Below are positions 26,301 to 32,405 of a stretch of DNA of 64,000 nt, one piece after another. The DNA is taken from the NCBI GenBank assembly GCA_023151115.1, contig JAKLJP010000007.1, positions 1 to 64,000 of the forward strand, given 5' to 3'. Under the pieces are notes generated by a model. That model had not been told where the DNA came from. It saw only the letters and a list, made by a program, of their open reading frames with translations, and did not search any database. A program made the translations under genes and the position numbers. This DNA is from Anaerolineae bacterium (GTDB taxonomy: Bacteria; Chloroflexota; Anaerolineae; 4572-78; J111). The first letter of the stretch is position 1, and every line of letters begins with the position of its first letter.

Positions 26301-27467
26301 TGGGCCAGTTTATATGAGGCCAGCGGCGACTATGACTCCGGTTTGGAAATGGTGGAGCGCTCGGTGCAGTTGGCCCAAAAAACGGACGCTGAAAGGCTGG
26401 TCGGCGAGGGGTACAGTCATTGGGGCAAATTGCTTTATCTGAGGGGTGAATATGAAATTGCTCAGGACTATTTACATCGGGCCTTAGCTATTGCCCAGAA
26501 GCACCAAGACAAACATGCTCAGGCCGATTGTTTGAAGAATCTGGGTATTGTCGTTCATTATCAAGCCGACTATGATGTGGCGCTTTATTTTTTCAAAGAA
26601 GCATCGGAGTTGTGGCAAGCCCTGGGTGATCAGATGGGGCTGGGCAATTGTCTCAGTTATCTGGGCCGGGTTTATTACGACATGGGCAACTATGCCGAAG
26701 CCCAAAAGTGTTATAATCAATCGCTGACGCTGCACCGCACCATTGGTGACCGGACAGGAGAGGCTTTAACACAGCGCAGTTTAGGCAAAGTGCAGCGCAC
26801 ACTGGGTAACTATGGGGTGGCGCTTCAACTCTTTAAAGAGGCGCTGGTAATTAACCGGGCCACCGGCGACCGCCGAGGCGAAGCCCACACCCTTTACCAA
26901 TTAGGCTTTTTGTATACCCGCGTGGCTGAGTATGACACTGCCTTATCTCTTTTAGACGAAGCTCTGCTCATCTTAAGAGAAATGGACGATTTATGGGCGC
27001 TCAGCGCCGCGCTTACTTACTATGGTTGGACGCTTCATGACCAGGGTCAGCCGCGCCAGGCTAAAAAAGCCTTCGAGGAAGTGCTTAAAATCCAGCGCGA
27101 GGTGCAACAGGAAGTGCGGATGACCGAAAGTATTGCCCTGCTGGGCCGGGCTGCCCTGGCCGCAAACGATTTATCCCTGGCTGATACCTGCGCCCGCCAT
27201 GCCTTCAACTCTATCATCAATCGGGGCACACAAGGTATTGAGCATCCGGCGATTGTTTATTTGACCTGCTATCAAATATTGCAAGGCCAGCAAAAATTTG
27301 AGCAAGCCCAGGAAATGCTGGCGTTGGGCCAGGCCTTCATTATGACCCAAATGGCTCAAATTGACGATCCGGCCTTACAGCAGATTTACCTCACCCACAT
27401 TCCTGAAAACCGGCAAATCCGTGAACTTGCCGCGGCGCAGGAAAACAAAAAAATCTCTGCCTTGTGA
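23397..27467 (+). CDS. Tandem class III nucleotidyl cyclase / AAA ATPase / TPR regulatory protein
   Basis: 1356 residues. Domain 1 (about 38-200) is a class III cyclase with both metal aspartates (D45 in LFTDISGF, D95 in KFSGDALT). Domain 2 (about 265-445) is a second cyclase-like domain in which the first metal aspartate is lost (VLFVGVGGFD) although YTVIGDTVNLAARL is kept, so it may be a regulatory half. A large ATPase follows, with Walker A GELGLGKS near residue 492 and Walker B-like LLVLLEDIQWADE near 625. The last 450 residues are about eight TPRs (DYLHRALAIAQKHQDKHAQADCLKNLG and similar). No Shine-Dalgarno is obvious before the ATG. Soluble signalling hub, perhaps producing cAMP in response to protein partners. 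Confidence 0.92.
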   Translation: MASPNLLEQLSAYVPTPVARAIYQQPSVLTEPTARRFPAAVLFTDISGFTPLSELLSQAGPTGAEELTHLINQYFTSMIEIVQAYHGQVIKFSGDALTVLFPAQEIPMQLAVRRAGECALAMQDKMSDFANPKTGHSSASLSMKAGISAGNVLECNIGGVAGHWEYVVGGDPLAQVARAEHYAQPGQIILSPSAWQEVQPFFKGLALSNAPGFVQLGEIVAPLPELPPEVLDWSELEPIEAAIAEKALRSYVPDTVKERLGEQSDWLAELRRITVLFVGVGGFDYEAANIAERLQNFLQAIQELVQRFEGSLNKVAVDDKGTVLLILFGAPPFSHEDDITRAVACALDLQTVAKQQGLRMAIGLTEGSLFAGPVGGPSRREYTVIGDTVNLAARLMQYGRAGTILASQRIKERASQQFIFESLGKIALKGKADRLTAYLVKGKQGTHEEFITRHLLHEQPLIGRQAELGQLRQLTADVREGQLRLLFIEGELGLGKSRLASELVREWISMGGVGYGSKCISYGRQIPYQAWREVIAALCDLTPTLTPSRQLARLAAVIADLEDPPGQPGYWADRLPLLADVLGLEAPENSFTRSISGHLRRNNTFTLIEALLRRKARRHALLVLLEDIQWADELSLSLVAYLTKALVDTPLLLALVHRPLAAADWELLADIKTLPYVHTIHLEPLSAEESLEFIKILGGDRQLPAGVVPLLLNRGQGNPFFIQEITGAILNVTESQADQLDFNLPDTVQDVILTRIDRLPETEKLTLKIASVIGPSFQRSLLSAIHPLQQAQFWLSSQLDDLESEKLIRLEVPAPRWEYIFHNVITQEVVYEGLLLAQRRQLHRAVGAVLEELVPDEVEQLAFHYSRSDNGEKAFHYLKIAGEKARREFANHAAINYYTEILTYLQKRPSTVNGHSIVSPDYWDTLMERAKLYNLIGRREEALEDLGTLGIMAEALNDDYRRALAAKQWASLYEASGDYDSGLEMVERSVQLAQKTDAERLVGEGYSHWGKLLYLRGEYEIAQDYLHRALAIAQKHQDKHAQADCLKNLGIVVHYQADYDVALYFFKEASELWQALGDQMGLGNCLSYLGRVYYDMGNYAEAQKCYNQSLTLHRTIGDRTGEALTQRSLGKVQRTLGNYGVALQLFKEALVINRATGDRRGEAHTLYQLGFLYTRVAEYDTALSLLDEALLILREMDDLWALSAALTYYGWTLHDQGQPRQAKKAFEEVLKIQREVQQEVRMTESIALLGRAALAANDLSLADTCARHAFNSIINRGTQGIEHPAIVYLTCYQILQGQQKFEQAQEMLALGQAFIMTQMAQIDDPALQQIYLTHIPENRQIRELAAAQENKKISAL

Positions 27468-27484
27468 TGAGCCAGAGGTTTTTT
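27447..27484 (+). terminator. Rho-independent terminator overlapping the end of the cyclase gene
   Basis: AAAAAATCTCTG, within the last codons, pairs with CAGAGGTTTTTT (12 bp, one G-U), ending in a T-run just after the stop codon. Confidence 0.75.
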
Positions 27485-27496
27485 ATTTCTTGTCTA

Positions 27497-27734
27497 ATCT
27501 CGTTCCCAAACTAAGTACAGCTTTGCCTTAGTTCGTGACGAAATCAAGGCGAGTAGATACCTCCACAGAAGTCATATCATTCCGACCGGAGGGAGGAATC
27601 TTCGTTATCACCGCCGAAAATGTTATAGCGAGCAAGAAGATTTCTCGCTGGCGCTCGAAATGACATCTCAGGAAACGGATACATTAAATCGTGACGAATT
27701 TATGCAATCCTGTACTAAGTTTGGGAACGAGATT
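27497..27734. mobile_element. MITE-like element with about 24-bp terminal inverted repeats
   Basis: The ends ATCTCGTTCCCAAACTAAGT and ACTAAGTTTGGGAACGAGAT are inverted copies (23 of 24 positions over the outer end), and similarity continues inward (TTCGTGACGAA against TTCGTCACGA). The 238-bp interior has no gene. It holds a dispersed TTTCTCG/CGAAATGACAT repeat. It looks like a non-autonomous miniature inverted-repeat element between the cyclase gene and the sigma factor gene. Confidence 0.65.
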
Positions 27735-27752
27735 CAGTTTTACAGCATTTAT

Positions 27753-28676
27753 TTAGTTGACAAAACCGATCAACCGGCCAGCCTGGTCGGGCCGGCGCAA
27801 TTTAGCCAGCGCCTCTTTTTCAATCTGGCGGATACGTTCGCGGGTCAGGCCGAAGCGCTCGGCCACATCCTGTAGCGTCAAGGGCTGCCCATCGCGCAGG
27901 CCATACCGCAGTTCGACAATCCGGCTTTCGCGGGCAGTCAGACCGGCCAAAGCCCGGCGGATTTCGCTCTCCAGCAGAGTGGAGTCAACCTGATCCTCCA
28001 GCGCCTGGGTCAAATCATTTTCCACAAAGTCGGCCAGGGTCGCCCCATCGTCGCCAACAGGTTCTTCCAGACTCAAGGTTTCCTGCCCATCTTGCAGCAA
28101 CTCATGAATCTGCTCGGGGGCATCACCGGTGTGAGCAGCTAATTCTTCCAACTCTGGCACCCGGCCCAACTGTTGAGTCAATTGGCCCATGGCCTTTTTG
28201 ATTTTGCCCAGATGATCCACCTTGTGGACCGGCAGGCGGATGACTCGCGTTTGCACCGCCACCGCCCGGCTGACGCTCTGGCGAATCCAGTAGCTGGCGT
28301 AGGTGCTCAAGCGCACCCCTTTGCTAACATCAAACTTATCAATAGCCCGAATCAGCCCCAACACCCCTTCCTGGGAAAGCTCGGCCAAACTGAGGCCATG
28401 GCCGGTATATTTGTTAGCAATGCTAATAACCAAGCGGCCATTGGCTTGAATCAACGTCCGTCGAGCCGCGTTACCATCTTCAACTTTGGCTTGAAGCTGC
28501 CAGCGCAGCTCCTCATCCAGGTTTTGCTCTTTCGCCAGCCGCTTGGCCGCCTTTTTGCCTTCCAGCATTTGCTTGATCAGGCGTTTTTCTTCGGCAGGCG
28601 CTACCGGAGCGGTTGCCGCAAGATCGGCAATGCTCAATCTAAATAATGCTTCTTCTGGTGCCCAAGTGGTTGCCAT
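27753..28676 (-). CDS. RNA polymerase sigma-70 family factor (RpoD/SigA-like, group 2)
   Basis: 307 residues from the ATG at 28676, preceded by GAGGTGA; an upstream in-frame GTG is less well placed. Region 2 is clear (LISIANKY-type RLVISIANKYTGHG, LSQEGVLGLIRAIDKFD, YASYWIRQSVSRAVA), region 3 follows, and region 4.2 is DVAERFGLTRERIRQIEKEAL. Region 1.1 is absent and the N-terminus is short, so this is likely a non-essential group 2 factor rather than the main sigma. It should direct RNA polymerase to -35/-10 promoters in a stress or stationary response. Upstream lies the LON-domain gene on the same strand, with a 162-bp gap. Confidence 0.93.
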   Translation of the reverse strand: MATTWAPEEALFRLSIADLAATAPVAPAEEKRLIKQMLEGKKAAKRLAKEQNLDEELRWQLQAKVEDGNAARRTLIQANGRLVISIANKYTGHGLSLAELSQEGVLGLIRAIDKFDVSKGVRLSTYASYWIRQSVSRAVAVQTRVIRLPVHKVDHLGKIKKAMGQLTQQLGRVPELEELAAHTGDAPEQIHELLQDGQETLSLEEPVGDDGATLADFVENDLTQALEDQVDSTLLESEIRRALAGLTARESRIVELRYGLRDGQPLTLQDVAERFGLTRERIRQIEKEALAKLRRPDQAGRLIGFVN

Positions 28677-28838
28677 AACTCTCACCTCATCTCAAAAATT
28701 TTTCGTTCCGACCTACTTCTTTACTACCCCTTTAGCAACACTCTCCTCAAGGTAATGTTGCCAGCCTATTTTCCCGTCTTTTGTAGATGGCTATTGAATT
28801 TAACAGAGCCAAAATTAGAATAAGCCCTTTCAGCTTTG

Positions 28839-29540
28839 TCAGTTTAAGGAGTAATCTACAAAAGGTAATCGTTCAATCCGTTGATGCGCCGAGTAGGCTT
28901 CAATCATATAAACCAGAATTTGGTCTTCTTTATCCAGAGCCGCAACGGCGCCGGCAATCAACGCCCGCAGCGATGTGGCCGACAAAAGTCTTTGTTTATC
29001 GGCCAGCGGTCCCTGAAGGGCCGTGCCGGCCAGAAAAGCCAGAGCCGTTGCATCGTTGGGCAGGGTGGCGTTGGATAAATCCTCACCCGAAGCATCGGCC
29101 AAATGGTTGATATACTGCCTGACCATCGGCCGGAGTTTCTGCACCAACGTCCTCACCTCGGCGGCATCTTCGGCTTGTAGTGGAAACGGGTCAACCCGTC
29201 CCCTGAGAAAATCAGCCGCGCTGGGATAAATATCCCTAATCACAAATCGCTCTTGACCTACGGTAATCAAATTCATCCGGCCATCTTGCAGATTTTCTAC
29301 TGCCGTAATCCGGGCTGTTGTTCCGACCTCATAAAGATCATCCCGAAAGAGAGCCGCCACATTGGGCGCCTGGGCCTGTTTACTTTTGGCCAGAACAACT
29401 CCAAAAGTTTGCCCGGTAGCAATACATTCTTTAATCATGTGCTTGTAACGTTCCTCAAAAATGTGGAGGGGCAACATCATCCCTGGAAAAAGAACGACAT
29501 TCAAAGGAAACAAAGGAATATCGGAGTCAAATTCAAGCAT
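28839..29540 (-). CDS. LON substrate-binding (N-terminal) domain protein
   Basis: 233 residues. The start IPLFPLNVVLFPGMMLPLHIFEERYKHMI is the signature of the LON N-terminal substrate-binding domain; no AAA or protease domain follows, so this is the stand-alone form. The C-terminal 100 residues are helical. Such proteins are thought to bind unfolded or regulatory proteins, but their role is not established. ATG start. Sits upstream of the sigma factor gene on the same strand and may be co-transcribed with it. Confidence 0.9.
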   Translation of the reverse strand: MLEFDSDIPLFPLNVVLFPGMMLPLHIFEERYKHMIKECIATGQTFGVVLAKSKQAQAPNVAALFRDDLYEVGTTARITAVENLQDGRMNLITVGQERFVIRDIYPSAADFLRGRVDPFPLQAEDAAEVRTLVQKLRPMVRQYINHLADASGEDLSNATLPNDATALAFLAGTALQGPLADKQRLLSATSLRALIAGAVAALDKEDQILVYMIEAYSAHQRIERLPFVDYSLN

Positions 29541-29813
29541 CGAAAAAATTCCTTACCCTAAGCACACTTTCATAAATACTATATCGCGCTACTTTTTAGC
29601 CCTAATTAGACGCTTCCTGTATAAAAATTCTTACTTTTGCTCTCGATTTTTAAGGTCTGCCAGTATAAAGTTAACTGGGTTCTATTGTAACCTTGATAAA
29701 TTAAAGGCAAGTTAAATTTGAGCTGCATTTTAGCTGATTGTCCCAAAGCTGACCTTATGCTATAATGGTAACATCTTTATGTTAGAATAGCGTTAATTTG
29801 GGAAAGAAAAGTT
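29541..29813. other. Divergent intergenic region
   Basis: AT-rich spacer between the LON-domain gene and the OmpR-type regulator. Apart from the promoter at 29738-29766 no gene or repeat is seen. Confidence 0.5.
29738..29766 (+). promoter_or_regulatory. Candidate promoter for the OmpR-type regulator
   Basis: TTGTCC (29738-29743), 17-nt spacer, TATAAT (29761-29766) preceded by TGC, an extended -10 form. It lies about 48 bp before the start codon. Confidence 0.6.
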
Positions 29814-30542
29814 ATGGCTGTGTCCTCTGGGGGCGAAGTTACAGTATCCCGTGTGCTGGTCGTAGATGATGATGTTGAAGTAGCCAAGTCTATTGAAGCC
29901 TCACTACGCAAGCAGTATCAGGTCTATGTGGTCTATAGCGGCATCGAAGCCATCAAAGAAGCCCGCCGCCATCGCCCCGACCTGATTGTGCTGGATGTAG
30001 TGATGCCGGGCATGGATGGTCTGGACACGTGTCGAGAGCTGCGGGCTGACCCAGCCTTGGCTGATGTGCCCATTTTATTTCTCACCGCTCTGGGCCGCCC
30101 CGAAGACCGAGTTGCAGGGCTGAGGGCCGGTGCAGACGATTACTTAACCAAACCTTTTAACCTTGATGAATTACAGCTCCGAATTTCTGCTATTTTGCGC
30201 CGGGTCAATCAAGCTCCGCTGGCCTCGCCTGTTTCTACCCTCAAAATTAAAGATTTAACGCTGGATAGGATTAGTTACCAGGTAACTACCAATAAAAAAC
30301 AGGTGAAGTTAACCCCGGTTGAGTTTGATTTGCTCTGTCATTTGATGATGCACCCTAACGAAGTTTTTACCAGCGACCGTTTGCTGCAAGAAGTTTGGGA
30401 TTATCCGACGGAGAGCGGCAGCCCCGACCTGGTTCGGATGCATATCAGGAACTTGAGAAATAAGATCGAGGCTGATCCCAGCAATCCAGAATTTATTATT
30501 ACCATTCCTCGGCGGGGATACACCATTGCCTCGGAACCGTAG
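29814..30542 (+). CDS. OmpR/PhoB-family response regulator
   Basis: 242 residues. Receiver domain about 12-130: acidic D18-D20, phospho-acceptor D61 (IVLDVVMPGMDG), T91 and K113 (LTKPF). Winged-helix DNA-binding domain about 145-240, with the LTPVEFDLLCHLM helix and the RRGYTI terminal hairpin. All signature residues are present. The N-terminal 12 residues are extra; an internal GTG could be the real start, but GGGAAAGAAAAG precedes the ATG at suitable distance. No histidine kinase is adjacent, so it is an orphan regulator. Ends before a bidirectional terminator. Confidence 0.94.
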   Translation: MAVSSGGEVTVSRVLVVDDDVEVAKSIEASLRKQYQVYVVYSGIEAIKEARRHRPDLIVLDVVMPGMDGLDTCRELRADPALADVPILFLTALGRPEDRVAGLRAGADDYLTKPFNLDELQLRISAILRRVNQAPLASPVSTLKIKDLTLDRISYQVTTNKKQVKLTPVEFDLLCHLMMHPNEVFTSDRLLQEVWDYPTESGSPDLVRMHIRNLRNKIEADPSNPEFIITIPRRGYTIASEP

Positions 30543-30548
30543 CTGGAA

Positions 30549-30690
30549 TTAGCTCGAAAATCACCCTTCGATACGCCCACTCTCTATGATCGGGGCTACT
30601 CAGGATGATTTTCGGCTCAAGATCGCATCCTGAGTAACGCGAAACTCGTCCTGAGCAATGTCCTGAGCTTGTCGAAGGGGGTGCGATTTA
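30549..30690. repeat. Nested inverted repeat (CCCTTCGATAC / GTCGAAGGGGG; CTCAGGATG / CATCCTGAG)
   Basis: Outer arms around 30565 and 30675 and inner arms at about 30599 and 30625 form a cruciform-like repeat. The phrase CCTGAGCTTGTCGAA occurs here, at 60660 inside the E2 gene and, slightly altered, at 63728. Confidence 0.75.
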
Positions 30691-30710
30691 CAGAAATTCA
30701 GGTTAGAAAA

Positions 30711-30748
30711 CAAAAATTCCACCTCAATGGTGAGGTGGAATTTTTTTG
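30711..30748. terminator. Bidirectional Rho-independent terminator
   Basis: AAATTCCACCTCA (30714-30726) pairs perfectly with TGAGGTGGAATTT (30731-30743) around a 4-nt loop. A-run on the left and T-run on the right, so it can end transcription of both convergent genes. Confidence 0.92.
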
Positions 30749-30778
30749 TTTGAACACTTGTTAGTCTAGCCAAAAAAG

Positions 30779-31030
30779 TTAGCCAGCTAAATCCATAATC
30801 TTTTGCTGTTCGGTCACCGGTTCTAAGGGTTTTGAGTTGCGGACAATTCGAGTAGGGCGGGTAGGCGCATTGGCTAGAGTTTTCTCAAGCTGGTAGATTT
30901 CGGCGTGAAGCGAGTCTGTTGCCTGAGAAGATACAATGTGCCATCGCCCCTGGCTGACCCAGTTGGTAAAACTAACCAACTTCTCAATAATGGTGTGCCT
31001 TTGTGCTGTGAGACTCACAGGGAAACGCAT
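30779..31030 (-). CDS. Small uncharacterised protein
   Basis: 83 residues, basic N-terminal half with FTNWVSQGRWHIV and a helical C-terminus. No family recognised. On the coding strand TTAAGGAAGGAG precedes the ATG, a strong ribosome site, though the second AGGAG lies directly against it and the GTG four codons later is an alternative start. It is followed by a strong bidirectional terminator, which supports a real transcript. Function unknown. Confidence 0.6.
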   Translation of the reverse strand: MRFPVSLTAQRHTIIEKLVSFTNWVSQGRWHIVSSQATDSLHAEIYQLEKTLANAPTRPTRIVRNSKPLEPVTEQQKIMDLAG

Positions 31031-31331
31031 CTCCTTCCTTAAGATTTAGCAGTTGTCCCTCTTTTTGCATATTCTGTTGTCTATTCGGTTTGCACTCCTA
31101 AAAGGAAAATTTAATAAATAGGGTCATCATGTTACCTAAAATAACCAAAGTTAGCAAATTTTGGCGGCAGATAAGGCTTTTTATTCCAACGTGGTATAAT
31201 TTAGGCACGAGTTACGCAGTTGGGCTGTAGCGACGGACCTTGTGCTCGTTTGTTTATGGTCGCCCACAAGGGGCTAAACTACCTTGAATTGCGCGACTCC
31301 TTTGATACAGATCAGCCGAAGTGAGATCGTT
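31031..31331. other. Intergenic region upstream of rtcA
   Basis: About 300 bp, AT-rich in its first half. It contains the extended -10 promoter at 31195-31200. The stretch from 31210 to 31280 carries CTTGTGCTCG and CGCCCACAAGG, words related to CTTGTGCCCGCCCACA near 48610. No gene seen. Confidence 0.5.
31192..31200 (+). promoter_or_regulatory. Extended -10 promoter upstream of rtcA
   Basis: TGGTATAAT (31192-31200) is a perfect extended -10 element; no good -35 is present at 17 nt. About 130 bp before the rtcA start. Confidence 0.5.
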
Positions 31332-32405
31332 ATGCTCATTATCAACGGCGCTTATGGCGAAGGAGGCGGCCAAATCCTGCGGACCTCGCTGGCCCTCTCC
31401 ACCATTCTACAGCAGCCTATACGGGTTGAGAATATTCGCGCCCGACGTAAAAACTCCGGATTAGCCGCGCAGCACTTAGCCTCGGTGCGGGCTGCGGCCC
31501 TGATTTGCGAAGCCAAGGTGTCGGGCGACGCGCTTGGCTCGACCAGTCTCACCTTTGAACCGCAAAGCGATCCCATCCCCGGCTTGTACGAATTTGATGT
31601 GAGTGAGGTCCGCCAGGGAGGCAGCGCCGGCGCGGCGACGTTAGTGCTACAAACCGTCTTGCTCCCGTTAGCCCTGGCGGCCGGTCCCAGCACCGTCACC
31701 CTCAAAGGTGGAACGCATGTCCCCTGGAGTCCGCCGTTTCATTATCTGCACGATGTTTTTCTGCCCACTATTCGACCGTTAGGTTTTCAGGCCACCCTCG
31801 AATTACTGGCCTGGGGCTGGTATCCCGCCGGCCAGGGCGAAATCAGGGCGACGATTCCGGGGCGTGATAAAACCGATGCATCCGCCAAAACTGTCGAGAC
31901 CATAGCCGAGATGCGGGGCGCGTTGAAGCAAATTCACGGCGTCGCGGTCGCTTCCAGCCTGCCGGCTCACATTGCGCAGCGTATCCGCAACCGGGCGGCC
32001 AATCTGCTGGACGAAGCCGGTCTGCCGCAGGCCATCGAGCCGCAGCGGGTGCGCTCGGTTTCGCCGGGAGCGGGTATATTTTTGACCGCCGAGTACGAGT
32101 CGGCCTGGGCCGGTTTTAGCGCCCTGGGTGAACCCGGCAAGCCGTCTGAGCAGGTGGCCCAGGAAGCGGTAGACGCCCTGCTGGCGTTTCATCACAGCGG
32201 GGCGCGGCTGGACGAGCATCTGGCCGACCAGCTTATTTTGCCGCTGGCTTTGTCGGGCCAATCCGCCGCCCTCTCCGTAGAAAGAGTCTCGGAACATACC
32301 AGAACCAACCTGTGGGTTGTCGAACAGTTTCTTGGGCCTGTGGCCCACATTGACCCCAACCAAAGCATTATTCAATTTACGGAAAAAGATAAAGTTACGT
32401 TATGA
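31332..32405 (+). CDS. rtcA: RNA 3'-terminal phosphate cyclase
   Basis: 357 residues from ATG 31332; the longer frame would add 16 atypical residues. RtcA converts RNA 3'-phosphate ends to 2',3'-cyclic phosphate through an enzyme-AMP intermediate on histidine. The N-terminus INGAYGEGGGQILRTSLALS is the family signature. RRKNSGLAAQHL and the C-terminal EHLADQLILPLAL (nucleophilic histidine near residue 300) are conserved. There is no rtcB or rtcR nearby. The stop codon overlaps the start of the following histidine kinase gene (ATGA), so the two are translationally coupled, which is unusual for rtcA. Confidence 0.95.
   Translation: MLIINGAYGEGGGQILRTSLALSTILQQPIRVENIRARRKNSGLAAQHLASVRAAALICEAKVSGDALGSTSLTFEPQSDPIPGLYEFDVSEVRQGGSAGAATLVLQTVLLPLALAAGPSTVTLKGGTHVPWSPPFHYLHDVFLPTIRPLGFQATLELLAWGWYPAGQGEIRATIPGRDKTDASAKTVETIAEMRGALKQIHGVAVASSLPAHIAQRIRNRAANLLDEAGLPQAIEPQRVRSVSPGAGIFLTAEYESAWAGFSALGEPGKPSEQVAQEAVDALLAFHHSGARLDEHLADQLILPLALSGQSAALSVERVSEHTRTNLWVVEQFLGPVAHIDPNQSIIQFTEKDKVTL

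Noticed and set aside
31332..32405. Complete RNA repair operon (rtcBA)
   Set aside because: Only rtcA is present; no rtcB or rtcR in the window.
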